Origin: Streptomyces ambofaciens ATCC 23877
Lineage (GTDB): Bacteria > Actinomycetota > Actinomycetes > Streptomycetales > Streptomycetaceae
Reading direction: 5' to 3'
Assembly: GCF_001267885.1 (NCBI RefSeq)
Contig: NZ_CP012382.1
Span: forward strand, 682,001-746,000
DNA: 64,000 nucleotides
Shown here: piece by piece, positions 52,129 to 60,604 of the stretch
Layout of the letters: each line of letters begins with the position of its first letter
How positions within the stretch are numbered: the first letter of the stretch is position 1
Notes under the pieces: generated by a model
Told to the model about the DNA's origin: nothing
The model's input: only the letters and a program-made list of their open reading frames with translations
Database searches by the model: none
Position numbers and translations under genes: made by a program

Positions 52129-52932
52129 TCACCGGACGGCCCGGCCCGGGGGCGGCGCGGCTTCCTCCTCCGCGAAGGGGACCCCCGCCCAGGGTGCCGG
52201 TGCCAGGCCCTCGCTCCACTCGCGGAGCCGCTCCTCGTTCACGCAGAGTATTCCGCACTGGGCGGCGTAGTCCGTGGCCGGTTCGGTGAAGTCGCTGGTG
52301 GTGACGAGGACCGCGACGTCGGCCTCATGGACGGTGAAGCAGGTGCCGCCGAAGCGCTGGAGGTCCTGGGAGCCGACCTTGTTGTCGTCGCCGTAGCGCT
52401 TGCACTGGATGACGACGCGTCGGCCGTCGGGAGCGGTCGCCGTCACGTCGGCGCCGAGATCGCCCGCGCCACCCACCACCTCCACGTCGGCGCAGCCGTC
52501 CCGTACGCAGAGTTCGGCTATCGCCTGCTCGAACTCGTCGGGACTGAGTTCCCGGTGGTCGACGACCACCACCGTGACCGCCTCCTCGGCGCCGGGCGCG
52601 GGCGCCGCCGGTACGACCGGGGCCCGTTCCTCCTCCAGCACCTCCATGGCCGTCGCCGTGGCCTCCTGCAGGGCACCCGTGGTGCGCCGCGCCAGCCTCC
52701 GCGCGGAGAGACCGGAGCGCCCGCTCCGGTGGACGATGCCGGCCAGCACCAGCCCGAGTACCAGGACGACGGCCCAGGCGGGACGCCGCTCCGCGACGTC
52801 GAAGGCCATGCGCAGGGCCCAGCCCACGACGCACAGGCCGACGGCGGCCAGCCCGAAGAACATGGCCGTCGCACGGAGGTCGAAGCGACGCCCCGGACGT
52901 ATCGGGCGAGTACGGCGTGCGGGCACGGTCAC
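52129..52932 (-). CDS. Membrane-anchored Mrr-like restriction endonuclease domain protein
   Basis: 267 residues from GTG 52932 (GGAGGA 9 bases ahead). Two membrane helices (ATAMFFGLAAVGLCVVGWALRM and AWAVVLVLGLVLAGIV) anchor a cytosolic domain with the PD-(D/E)xK pattern of Mrr_cat: LSPDEFEQAIAELCVRDGCADVEVVGGAGDLGADVTA, then RRVVIQCKRYGDDNKVGSQDLQRFGGT and DVAVLVTTSDFTEPATDYAAQCGI. The Asp of GADV and the Gln-x-Lys of IQCKRY are the expected catalytic residues. It stands alone, without a methyltransferase. A role in degrading modified or invading DNA at the membrane is inferred. Confidence 0.88.
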   Translation of the reverse strand: MTVPARRTRPIRPGRRFDLRATAMFFGLAAVGLCVVGWALRMAFDVAERRPAWAVVLVLGLVLAGIVHRSGRSGLSARRLARRTTGALQEATATAMEVLEEERAPVVPAAPAPGAEEAVTVVVVDHRELSPDEFEQAIAELCVRDGCADVEVVGGAGDLGADVTATAPDGRRVVIQCKRYGDDNKVGSQDLQRFGGTCFTVHEADVAVLVTTSDFTEPATDYAAQCGILCVNEERLREWSEGLAPAPWAGVPFAEEEAAPPPGRAVR

Positions 52933-53073
52933 GGTGTCATTCCTCCCTGCGGCGGACATCAAGATCACTCACGCCGTCTGCCCAAGAACCACCGGTTCAC
53001 CGTCCGTTCATGACACGCCGTCGGATGGCTCATCCGACCAGTGCGCGAATCCTTCCGGCATAACGTGCGGAAT

Positions 53074-54144
53074 ATGAAGAAATGCCATGTCGTGTACCTG
53101 GTGTGCACCGCAGCGATGATCGGAACGGGGCTCGGTGCGGCTCCGGCGTCCGCCGGCCACATGACCCACGTGGTCCACCCCGGGGAATCGATCCAGAAGG
53201 CGGTGGACGCCGCCGAGTCGGGCGACACCGTGCTCGTCACTCCCGGCACCTACCGCGAGAGCGTGAACGTGAGCACGCCCGGGCTCACCCTGCGCGGCCT
53301 CCGCGGCACGGTGATCAGGCCGAGCACGGAGAAGGCCGCCGGGGACGACACCTGCGCCAAGGCCGGCAACGGGATCTGCGTGACCGGGACGAAGGACGCG
53401 AAGGTCAAGGGCGTCACCGTCGCCGGCCTGACGGTCACCGGCTTCACCCGCACCGGCGTGTTCTCCAGGGCCACGGACGGACTGACCGTACGGAACGTCA
53501 CGGCGGAGAAGAACGGCGTCTGGGGCATCGCCCAGGAGCAGTCGATCCACGGCACCTTCCGGGACAACACGGCTCGCGAGAACGGCGACGCCGGCATCTT
53601 CCTCGCCAACACCGTCACGGCCGAGGAAGGCGCCACGGACACCGAGGGCACGGTGGTCGAGCACAACCGCGTCGAGGGCAACCGCATCGGCGTGACCGTC
53701 CGTCGCCTGCGCAACCTCGCCGTCGCCGACAACCACATCGCCGACAACTGCGCGGGCGTGTTCGTCGTCGGCGACGAGAACAAGCCCAAGGCCGGTGACC
53801 TGGTCGTGCGCGACAACCACATCGTGCGCAACAACAGGTCCTGCCCGAAGACCGAGCGGCTGCCCGCCCTCCAGGGCTCCGGCGTCGTGCTGACCGGAAC
53901 CGAGAAGGTCCTGGTCGCGGACAACACCGTCGAGGGCCACGCCGGCAAGTCCCCGCTGTCGGGCGGCATCGTCCTGTTCAAGAGCATGGTGGGCGTCACC
54001 AGCGAGAACAACGAGGTCAACGGCAACACGCTGCGGGACAACTCCCCCGCCGACCTGGTCAGTACCGAGACCGGGAACGCCGCCAAGAGCAACACCTTCA
54101 CAGGCAACACCTGCGGCGCCTCCCAGCCCGCCGGTATGTGCTGA
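53074..54144 (+). CDS. Secreted right-handed parallel beta-helix protein
   Basis: 356 residues from ATG 53074. Signal peptide KKCHVVYLVCTAAMIGTGLGAAPASAG, then many short repeats of the Nos-type beta-helix (SIQKAVDAAESGDTVLVTPGTYRESVNV, TDGLTVRNVTAEKNGVWGIAQE, VEHNRVEGNRIGVTVRRL, VRDNHIVRNNRSC). This fold is used by polysaccharide lyases, epimerases and surface proteins; no clear catalytic set is seen. The C-terminus ends in CGASQPAGMC. It lies 48 bases before a methyltransferase gene on the same strand. Confidence 0.88.
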   Translation: MKKCHVVYLVCTAAMIGTGLGAAPASAGHMTHVVHPGESIQKAVDAAESGDTVLVTPGTYRESVNVSTPGLTLRGLRGTVIRPSTEKAAGDDTCAKAGNGICVTGTKDAKVKGVTVAGLTVTGFTRTGVFSRATDGLTVRNVTAEKNGVWGIAQEQSIHGTFRDNTARENGDAGIFLANTVTAEEGATDTEGTVVEHNRVEGNRIGVTVRRLRNLAVADNHIADNCAGVFVVGDENKPKAGDLVVRDNHIVRNNRSCPKTERLPALQGSGVVLTGTEKVLVADNTVEGHAGKSPLSGGIVLFKSMVGVTSENNEVNGNTLRDNSPADLVSTETGNAAKSNTFTGNTCGASQPAGMC

Positions 54145-54192
54145 CCGACCACTCCAGCCACCCGTGGACCGAAGCAGGAAGGAAAGCGGCAC

Positions 54193-55221
54193 ATGACGAC
54201 CGCACAGACTGCCCCACCCCCGCCCATGCGGCTGAGGGAACTCGTGTTCGGGGCGGCATGTGCCGCCGCCCTCCGCGCTGCCGCCCGGCTCGGCGTCGCC
54301 GACGCTCTCGGTGACACCCCGATGACCGTGGCCGACCTCGCGGCCGCCGTGAAGACCGAACCCAAGCCACTGCGCCGGCTGCTGCGCGCCCTGACCTGCT
54401 ACGGCGTCTTCGCCGAACGCAAGGACGGGACGTTCGCGCACACCGACATGTCCCTGCTGCTGCGCGAGGACGACCCGCACAGCCTGCGCTACATCACGCT
54501 GTGGTGCACCGAGCCGTGGACCTGGGACGCGTGGCCCCGGCTCGACGAGGCGGTGCGCACCGGCGACAACGTCGTGGAGGGCCTGTACGGCAAGGAGTTC
54601 TTCACCTACCTCAACGAGGACGCTCCCGAGTCGGCCGAGATCTTCAACCGCGCCATGACCACGTCCAGCCGCCAGTCCGCCCAGGACGTCGCGGCGCTCC
54701 TGGACCTGTCGGGCAGCGCGTCGGTCGCGGACATCGGCGGCGGCCAGGGACACGTGGTGGCGAGCCTGCTGGAGAAGTACCCCACCATGCAGGGCACCCT
54801 GCTCGACCTCCCCCGGGTCGTGGAGAACGCCGACCCGCGGCTGCGAGAAGGCGGATCGCTCGCGGACCGGGTGCGCATCGTGCCGGGCGACTGCCGTGAG
54901 GCGATCCCCTTCCGGGCCGATGTGTACGTCATCAAGAACATCCTGGAGTGGGACGACGACAGCACCGCCCGTGCCCTGCGGAACGTCATCGAGGCGGGCG
55001 GACCCGGGACGCGGGTCGTGGTCATCGAGAACCTCGTCGACGACACGCCCTCCATGCGGTTCAGCACCGCCATGGACCTGCTGCTGCTCCTCAACGTCGG
55101 CGGCGCGAAGCACACCACCGACAGCATGGTGGGCCGACTGACCGACGCGGGCCTCGTCATCGACGACATCCGCCCGGTCAACCCCTACCTGCACGCGTTC
55201 GACTGCACCGTGCCGGAGTGA
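54193..55221 (+). CDS. SAM-dependent O-methyltransferase (acetylserotonin/polyketide OMT type)
   Basis: 342 residues. The N-terminal dimerisation helices (LVFGAACAAALRAAARLGVADALGDTPMTVADLAAA, PKPLRRLLRALTCYGVF) and a SAM-binding fold (ASVADIGGGQGHVVASLLEKYP, IVPGDCREAIPFRADVYVIKNILEWDDD) match the plant-like OMT family of polyketide and phenazine clusters. The usual catalytic His (LHDWxD) reads ILEWDDD, so base catalysis may be altered. It is convergent with a SchA/CurD gene. Confidence 0.9.
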   Translation: MTTAQTAPPPPMRLRELVFGAACAAALRAAARLGVADALGDTPMTVADLAAAVKTEPKPLRRLLRALTCYGVFAERKDGTFAHTDMSLLLREDDPHSLRYITLWCTEPWTWDAWPRLDEAVRTGDNVVEGLYGKEFFTYLNEDAPESAEIFNRAMTTSSRQSAQDVAALLDLSGSASVADIGGGQGHVVASLLEKYPTMQGTLLDLPRVVENADPRLREGGSLADRVRIVPGDCREAIPFRADVYVIKNILEWDDDSTARALRNVIEAGGPGTRVVVIENLVDDTPSMRFSTAMDLLLLLNVGGAKHTTDSMVGRLTDAGLVIDDIRPVNPYLHAFDCTVPE

Positions 55222-55240
55222 GCTGACCGGTGGACGCACG

Positions 55241-55290
55241 CGCGTCGGCCGCCGTACCCCGCCGGGACGCGGGGTACGGCGGCCGACGCG
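55241..55290. terminator. 22-base-pair perfect hairpin between convergent genes
   Basis: 55241-55262 is perfectly complementary to 55269-55290 with a loop of six bases (CGGGAC). It lies between the ends of the methyltransferase and SchA/CurD genes and should terminate both strands. It is unusually long for this window. Confidence 0.8.
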
Positions 55291-55311
55291 TTCGCGCCGT
55301 GCGGGCGCGGA

Positions 55312-56481
55312 TCAGGCGTCGGGCGCGCGGCGGTCGGTGACGAGGTCCATGCGGGCACCCTGGAGGGCGCGGGCGAGTTCACCGCCGGCCGCAGGAGCGC
55401 CGTGCCTGCCGTCGGCGGCGTCGGCGCCGTCGAGGAGTGTCGTCAGTTCGGCCACCTGACCGGGGTCCGGGAGACCGAGGGCCACCGCCGGGTCGCCCTC
55501 GGCGTCGATGCCGCCCCGCACGTCGACCAGCCGCACCACGACGTCGTCGCGCTGGAAGATCGTGCTGCACAGGACCGGGCTGCGCGGATCGTCCGCCGCC
55601 GCCTCGTCCCGCTCGGCGAGCAGCTGGGCCAGCCGCATGCCGCGGCCCGGCCGCGCCGGATACGACAACGCGTGCCGCTGGGCGGTCGGGTCCTCCTCCC
55701 CCGCGGTCACGTGGTGGACGGCGGGCAGCGCCGCCCGTGTGTAGAAGACCCGGGCGGACTCCGGGTCGGCGAGGTCCCGGTCCTGTTCCAGGTAGGGGTT
55801 GATGGCCTCCTCGACGGCCCGCACCTCGGGCTGCTCCGCCACGTGGCGCAGGGCCGCGAGCAGGTCGCCGCGCACCTCGATGGCCCGCACCACCCGGTTG
55901 CCGTGCAGGAACAGGGACGTGCGGCACAGCCGTGTGGTGTCGTCGACCCTGGGTTCGGGCGAAGCGTAGTCGGCGAGGATCTCGGCGACCGCTGCCTCGC
56001 TGCCCGGCTTCACCGTGAAGGTGAGCGCGTGGCGGATCACGCCGTCACCGATCCGCGGGGAGGCCTGGAGACCGCCGCGGGCGGTGCCGGCGCCCGCCGA
56101 CGCGTGGTTCGTCTCGCGGACGACGTGGAAGCGCAGCGACCGGGTGTCGCGGACGCAGCTGTGCAGCGGCTTCACCATCCGCACGTGCTCCTCGCTGCTC
56201 ACCCAGTTCAGGAACGGCGGGGCGCTCTCCCACTCGCTGGTGATGAGCCACTGGGAGGGGTTCTCGATGGACTGGCACAACTGCTCGCCGAGGTGCCCGG
56301 GCACGGACTCGACGTGGCTGCGCAGTTGCTCGTACGTCTCGAGGAACTGCTGCTGCGCTCCGTCGTAGACCTCCACCAGCAGGACGACCCGGAGTCTGGA
56401 GCCGTCGAACACGGACTGGGAGACATGGTGCGACACCTGTCGCGTCAGCGGTTCCGAAGCAGGGGTGGACGTGATGGTCAT
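55312..56481 (-). CDS. SchA/CurD-like domain protein
   Basis: 389 residues from ATG 56481. The N-terminal part (LRVVLLVEVYDGAQQQFLETYEQLRSHVESVPGHLGEQLCQS, WLITSEWESAPPFLNW) is an ABM-like monooxygenase fold. The C-terminal two thirds (IRHALTFTVKPGSEAAVAEILADYASP, RTSLFLHGNRVVRAIEVRGDLLAALRHVAEQPEVRAVEEAINPYLEQDRDL, STIFQRDDVVVRLVDVRGGID) is the SchA/CurD domain known from spore-pigment and other aromatic polyketide clusters. No polyketide synthase is in the window, so it is an orphan copy. Confidence 0.85.
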   Translation of the reverse strand: MTITSTPASEPLTRQVSHHVSQSVFDGSRLRVVLLVEVYDGAQQQFLETYEQLRSHVESVPGHLGEQLCQSIENPSQWLITSEWESAPPFLNWVSSEEHVRMVKPLHSCVRDTRSLRFHVVRETNHASAGAGTARGGLQASPRIGDGVIRHALTFTVKPGSEAAVAEILADYASPEPRVDDTTRLCRTSLFLHGNRVVRAIEVRGDLLAALRHVAEQPEVRAVEEAINPYLEQDRDLADPESARVFYTRAALPAVHHVTAGEEDPTAQRHALSYPARPGRGMRLAQLLAERDEAAADDPRSPVLCSTIFQRDDVVVRLVDVRGGIDAEGDPAVALGLPDPGQVAELTTLLDGADAADGRHGAPAAGGELARALQGARMDLVTDRRAPDA

Positions 56482-56631
56482 CCTGCGCACATCTCCTTCG
56501 CGGGGGCGGAACTGAACGTCGGCCGCGGTGCTGCGCCGCCAGCGTGCCTCGATCCTGGGCCCGGCCCCGGCGGCGCGCGACCGGTGTGCACTGGGCGGGT
56601 GACCTGCGCCGTACCGGGACGGCGTGCGGAC

Positions 56632-57324
56632 TCAGGTGAGATGCGCGAAGACCACCAGGTTGTCCGTGTAGTCCTTGGCCTTGCGGTCGTAGTCGCCCGC
56701 GCAGGTGATGAGCCGCACCTCGGCCCGGTCCGTGTCGCCGTACACGCGCTTGCTGGGGAAGGCGTCCTTGTCGAAGGTCTCCAGGTCGTCGACCACGAAC
56801 GACACCCTGCGTCCGTCGGCTCGCTCGACGTGGAACACGTCGCCCTCGTCCAGTTGGCCGAGGCCCGCGAAGACGGCGGCGGACGTCTTCGTGTCCACGT
56901 GCCCGGCGATGATCGAGGTGCCCCGCTCCCCGGGGGAGGCGCCCTTGGCGTACCAGCCGACGAGGTTGGTGTCGTGCGGCGGCGGGGCCTGGAGCTGCCC
57001 GTTCGCGCCGATGGCGAGGTCGGTGAACGGAGCGTCGACGGAGATCTCCGGAATGAGCAGGCGCACCGGCTTCGAGCGCGGCAGGCCCGTGTCCGTCGGG
57101 CCTGCGGAGGACCGGGCCGTGGGGCCTGCGGAGGACGGGGCCGTCGCACCGGGCTGTGCGGCGATCGGGGGGCGGGAGGTGTCGGCCGACGTGTCGTTGC
57201 CGCCGACCAGGCTCACCGCCAGCACCAGCAGGGCCACGGCGCACATCACCGTCAGGCTCGACCGGGACCCCTGTCCGGTCGACGCCGGGTCGTCGTCGGC
57301 GGGGGGTGTAGGGGGTACTGCCAT
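56632..57324 (-). CDS. Class F sortase
   Basis: 230 residues. One N-terminal membrane helix (SLTVMCAVALLVLAVSLVGG), a Pro/Ser/Thr linker, then the sortase barrel. Catalytic residues seen: His142 in IIAGHVDTKTSAAVF, Cys208 in VRLITCAGDYDRK and Arg214. Class F sortases are typical of actinobacteria and their substrates are poorly known. The preceding gene on the same strand encodes a secreted protein with a C-terminal helix and basic tail, its likely substrate or partner. Confidence 0.9.
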   Translation of the reverse strand: MAVPPTPPADDDPASTGQGSRSSLTVMCAVALLVLAVSLVGGNDTSADTSRPPIAAQPGATAPSSAGPTARSSAGPTDTGLPRSKPVRLLIPEISVDAPFTDLAIGANGQLQAPPPHDTNLVGWYAKGASPGERGTSIIAGHVDTKTSAAVFAGLGQLDEGDVFHVERADGRRVSFVVDDLETFDKDAFPSKRVYGDTDRAEVRLITCAGDYDRKAKDYTDNLVVFAHLT

Positions 57325-57440
57325 CGGGGGACCACCTCACTTGGACACGGCGGCAGGGCGGACGGGATGGGGGTGGGAGCGAGCCGGGCCGCCGCACGGT
57401 GCCTGGGCGGCGGCCCGACTGCTATCGCGCCCGGCACGGC

Positions 57441-58193
57441 TCACGCCACTCCGTGCGCCGACTTCCTGCGCCGGACGGCGTACAGACCGGTACCGGCGAC
57501 GGCCAGGACGGCCAGCCCGCCCGCGGTCGTGGTCGGGGTGTCCAGCCCGCCGCCGCCGGTGTGCATCCCGCCGCGCGGCTTCTCGTGCTCACCGCTCCAG
57601 GACTTGCCGCCCTCGTCCTGCTTGTAGGTCTCCGAGCCCTCCTTGGAGCCGCCCTCCCAGTCGCCCTCGTTGACCGCGGTCAGCGCACCGCCGCCCGTGT
57701 GCATCCCGCCATGGGGCTTCTCGTGCTCACCGCCCCGGGACTTCTCGTGGTCACCGCCCCGGGACTTCTCGCCCTCGTCCTTCCCGGAAGTCCCCGAGCC
57801 CTGCTTGGAGCCGCCCTCCCAGTCGCCCTCGTTGACCGCGGTCAGCGCACCGCCGCCCGTGTGCATCCCGCCATGGGGCTTCTCGTGCTCACCGCCCCGG
57901 GACTTCTCGTGGTCACCGCCCCGGGACTTCTCGCCCTCGTCCTTCCCGGAAGTCCCCGAGTCCTCCTTGGAGCCGCCCTCCCAGTCGCCCTCGTTGACCG
58001 CGGTCAGCGCACCGCCGCCCGTGTGCATCCCGCCACGGGGCTCGTCGTGCTTGCCTGCCTTGTCGTGCTCCTTGCTGTAGGAAGAGTCGTCGTGGTCCCA
58101 GTCGCCACCGGTCGCCGCGTAGGCGCCGGGAGCACCGAGGACCAGGACGGCCGAGGCCGCCGCTGTGGTCAGGAGCATGTGAGCAGAACGCAT
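57441..58193 (-). CDS. Secreted repeat protein with C-terminal membrane anchor, probable sortase partner
   Basis: 250 residues. Signal peptide RSAHMLLTTAAASAVLVLGAPGAYAA, then near-identical 54-residue repeats built of GGMHTGGGALTAVNEGDWEG, Ser/Gly/Lys spacers and RGG-x-HEK strings, very hydrophilic and rich in Gly, His, Glu and Lys. The end is GGGLDTPTTTAGG followed by the helix LAVLAVAGTGLYAV and RRRKSAHG, the layout of a cell-wall sorting signal, although LDTPT is not a canonical LPxTG or LAxTG. It sits 116 bases upstream of the class F sortase on the same strand. I know no named family; function unknown. Confidence 0.82.
   Translation of the reverse strand: MRSAHMLLTTAAASAVLVLGAPGAYAATGGDWDHDDSSYSKEHDKAGKHDEPRGGMHTGGGALTAVNEGDWEGGSKEDSGTSGKDEGEKSRGGDHEKSRGGEHEKPHGGMHTGGGALTAVNEGDWEGGSKQGSGTSGKDEGEKSRGGDHEKSRGGEHEKPHGGMHTGGGALTAVNEGDWEGGSKEGSETYKQDEGGKSWSGEHEKPRGGMHTGGGGLDTPTTTAGGLAVLAVAGTGLYAVRRRKSAHGVA
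57559..58040. repeat. 162-base near-identical coding repeats
   Basis: The string GTGTGCATCCCG recurs at 57559, 57697, 57859 and 58021. The last two intervals are exactly 162 bases (54 codons) and nearly identical; the first is a 138-base degenerate unit. The repeats lie inside the sortase-partner gene, keep its frame, and could expand or contract by recombination. Confidence 0.9.
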
Positions 58194-58595
58194 CTGAGGT
58201 TCCTTCCGTCAGACCGGGCAGCTGGTGCTTCGTCAGCCGAGGGGACCCGGCCCCGACGTGAATCACCGTCAGCCAGCTGTCCGTCTCGCACCACTCAAGG
58301 CGCTCAGCCGGGTGAAACGTTCGCCCGTCCGCGCCCCGTGGAAGGGCCGGGGCGTACGGGGGCCTCCCCCGCGGGCCGGGTCCCCCGATGGGTGAACGCC
58401 TCCCCCGGTCGGCGGACGCGGGCCGGGGTGCGAGGCCGCGAGCCGGCGCCCGGCGGCTGCCGTCGACCGCCTGGACCGGCAGGCAACGCCCCCTCTGAGC
58501 AGCGGAGTTGACGGACTCGGAGCGACAGCGGGCGGCGGGGCGTTCCTGGGAGCGGGGGCCCGGACGCCGGCGCGGAACGCCGGAGGGTGCCGCTC
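58194..58595. other. Intergenic region upstream of the repeat-protein gene
   Basis: 402 bases between two leftward genes. I see no supported gene. The start-proximal part must hold the promoter of the repeat-protein gene, and GGAAGGAA 5 bases before its ATG is the ribosome site. Several GC-rich inverted repeats occur but none has a clear terminator form. Confidence 0.5.
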
Positions 58596-60488
58596 TCACC
58601 GCTCGTCCGGGTCGGTCTCCGTCGGGTCCCGCACCTCGGGGTCCTGGCGGCGCGAGCCCGGGGCGGCCCGGTCGGGGGCGGCCTGGCTGTGCGCGGACTG
58701 GGTCGGCGGGGGCGGTGAGGTGTCGCCGGGGGCGCCGACCCCCGCGGCGGGCAGGCGCAGGGCGAGCAGGGCGACGTCGTCGCCGCGGGGCGTGAGCCGG
58801 GCGAGCAGCTCGTCGCAGAACTCGTCGATGCTCCGCCCCTCCAGCCGGCGGGCCAGGACCCCGGCATGGTGGCGGAGCTTGGCCATGCCCAGGTCGATCG
58901 GCCGGTCGCGGCTCTCCACCAGACCGTCGGTGTAGAGCAGGAGGATGCTCTCGGGCGGCATGTCCTCGTGCGCGTCGGGCCAGTCGAGTCCCAGGCGCAG
59001 CGTGGCGCTCATGCCGATGAGCGGGCCGTGCCCGGCCTCCAGGAAGCGGGCCTGGCCGTCCGGCGTGATCAGCAGGGGCGGCGGGTGACCGGCGTTGACC
59101 CAGTGGAACGTCCAGGGTCCGCCCTCCGGGCCCTCGACGCGGGCGAAGACGAGCGTGGCCATGGGGGCGTCGCTGGTGTTGGTCACGGCCTCGTCGAGGC
59201 GCCGCATGATCACGCTGGGCGGTTCCTGGTGGTCCCAGGCCAGGGCGCGCAGCATGTTGCGGACCTCGGCCATGTGCGCGGCGGCCTGCAGGTCGTGCCC
59301 GACCACGTCTCCGATGACGAGGGCCAGGACGCCGTCGGCGAGCAGGAACGCGTCGTACCAGTCGCCGCCGATCTCCATGGCGCTCTCGGCGGGCCAGTAC
59401 CGGGCGGCCATGCGGACGTGGTCGACCTGCGGGAGGGGGGTCAGCAGCTGGCGCTGCATGGTCTCGGCGACGTTCTGCTGCTCGTGGTAGAGGCGGGCGT
59501 TGTCCAGGACCAGTCCGACGCGACGGCCGATGTCGGCGAGGAGGGCGGCCTCGGCCTCGGAGTGCGCGGGGTGCTCCCCCGCGCGTGCCACGGTGAGGGT
59601 TCCGTACGACCGCTGCCGGGTGCGGAGCGGCACGATCACGGCCGCGTGTCCGCCGAGCCGTTCGAACAGCACCCGGTGGGTCGCGGCGAGGGGGCTGTGC
59701 GGGTCGTGGAGCACGTCGTCGGCGGCGATCGGGACGGGCCGGTCGCTGTGGGCCAGCCGGGTCAGCGCGGAGCGCGCCGGGTCCGGCAGGGAGGTCAGCG
59801 GCCCCCTCAGCCGGCCCGCCCGGTGCGGGTACGCGCTGCTGCGGACGGCGATCCGCTCGAGGAGGTCGGACTGCCCCGGATAGACGTCGACCGCGGCCCA
59901 CTGACCCAGTTCCGGCACCAGCAGCCGCAGGAGCCGACGGATCGTGGCGGAGGTGCGCTCGGTGGGGATGAGCACGGTGGAGACCTCGGCGACCAGGTGG
60001 AGCTGCGCGGAGAGGGTCTCCAGGGCGGCGGTGCGGGCCTCGGTCTCCTCGGCGGCGCTGCGGTGCAGGCTGAAGTCGTGGAAGACGAGCACCAGGCCCT
60101 CCCGCCGGCCGTCCGCGACCAGCGGGGTGGCCGCCCAGATGATCGGGACCGTGGATCCGTCGGCCCGCAGGAAGTACTCCTCGCTGCCCTCCTCGGCGGG
60201 CGCCCCGTGCAGGGGGTTGCGCAGCGCGCACCGCTCGCGCGGGACGGGGCTGCCGTCGGCGTGCCGGTGCAGGAGGTCGTGTGCGTCGCGTCCGATCATG
60301 TCCCGCGCCGACCGCCCCAGCAGCTGCTCGGCCCAGGGGTTCACCGAGGTGATCCGGGCGGACGGGTCGAGGGTGAGGACGCCGGCGCCGAGGGCGCGCA
60401 GGACGGCCCGGGCGAAACCGGGGTCCCCGTGCCCCGGCTCCTCGCCGCTCTCCTGGTGGCCCGCCCAGCGTGACGCCACGACCCTCAC
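58596..60488 (-). CDS. PAS-GAF-PP2C (SpoIIE/RsbU-type) phosphatase
   Basis: 630 residues. PAS domain (about 25-140: ALGAGVLTLDPSARITSVNPWAEQLLGRSARDMIG), GAF domain (about 165-335: LLRLLVPELGQWAAVDVY...RVGLVLDNARLYHEQQ), and a PP2C-type phosphatase (about 345-595: VAETMQRQLLTPLPQ, EIGGDWYDAFLLADGVLALVIGDVVGHD, LLLYTDGLVESRD, GDDVALLALRL) with the metal-binding aspartates in GGDWYD, GDVVGHD and DGLVE. Such proteins dephosphorylate anti-anti-sigma factors in partner-switching control of stress sigma factors. The anti-sigma-type ATPase gene 0.9 kb away is a possible partner. Confidence 0.93.
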   Translation of the reverse strand: MRVVASRWAGHQESGEEPGHGDPGFARAVLRALGAGVLTLDPSARITSVNPWAEQLLGRSARDMIGRDAHDLLHRHADGSPVPRERCALRNPLHGAPAEEGSEEYFLRADGSTVPIIWAATPLVADGRREGLVLVFHDFSLHRSAAEETEARTAALETLSAQLHLVAEVSTVLIPTERTSATIRRLLRLLVPELGQWAAVDVYPGQSDLLERIAVRSSAYPHRAGRLRGPLTSLPDPARSALTRLAHSDRPVPIAADDVLHDPHSPLAATHRVLFERLGGHAAVIVPLRTRQRSYGTLTVARAGEHPAHSEAEAALLADIGRRVGLVLDNARLYHEQQNVAETMQRQLLTPLPQVDHVRMAARYWPAESAMEIGGDWYDAFLLADGVLALVIGDVVGHDLQAAAHMAEVRNMLRALAWDHQEPPSVIMRRLDEAVTNTSDAPMATLVFARVEGPEGGPWTFHWVNAGHPPPLLITPDGQARFLEAGHGPLIGMSATLRLGLDWPDAHEDMPPESILLLYTDGLVESRDRPIDLGMAKLRHHAGVLARRLEGRSIDEFCDELLARLTPRGDDVALLALRLPAAGVGAPGDTSPPPPTQSAHSQAAPDRAAPGSRRQDPEVRDPTETDPDER

Positions 60489-60604
60489 AGCCTTCCGATG
60501 CCGTCCACCCCGCCAGGTTCCCCCGGAGTCCGGGGGTGAACCGCTCCGGAGGGCCGAAGGGGGCTCGGGTAGGCTCTCGGTGCCGATCTTGCCCAGGGGG
60601 ACGC

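Noticed and set aside
57559..58040. Regular DNA repeats that might suggest a CRISPR array.
   Set aside because: The units are 162 bp, adjacent, in frame and encode a protein repeat; there are no short repeats with unique spacers and no cas genes.
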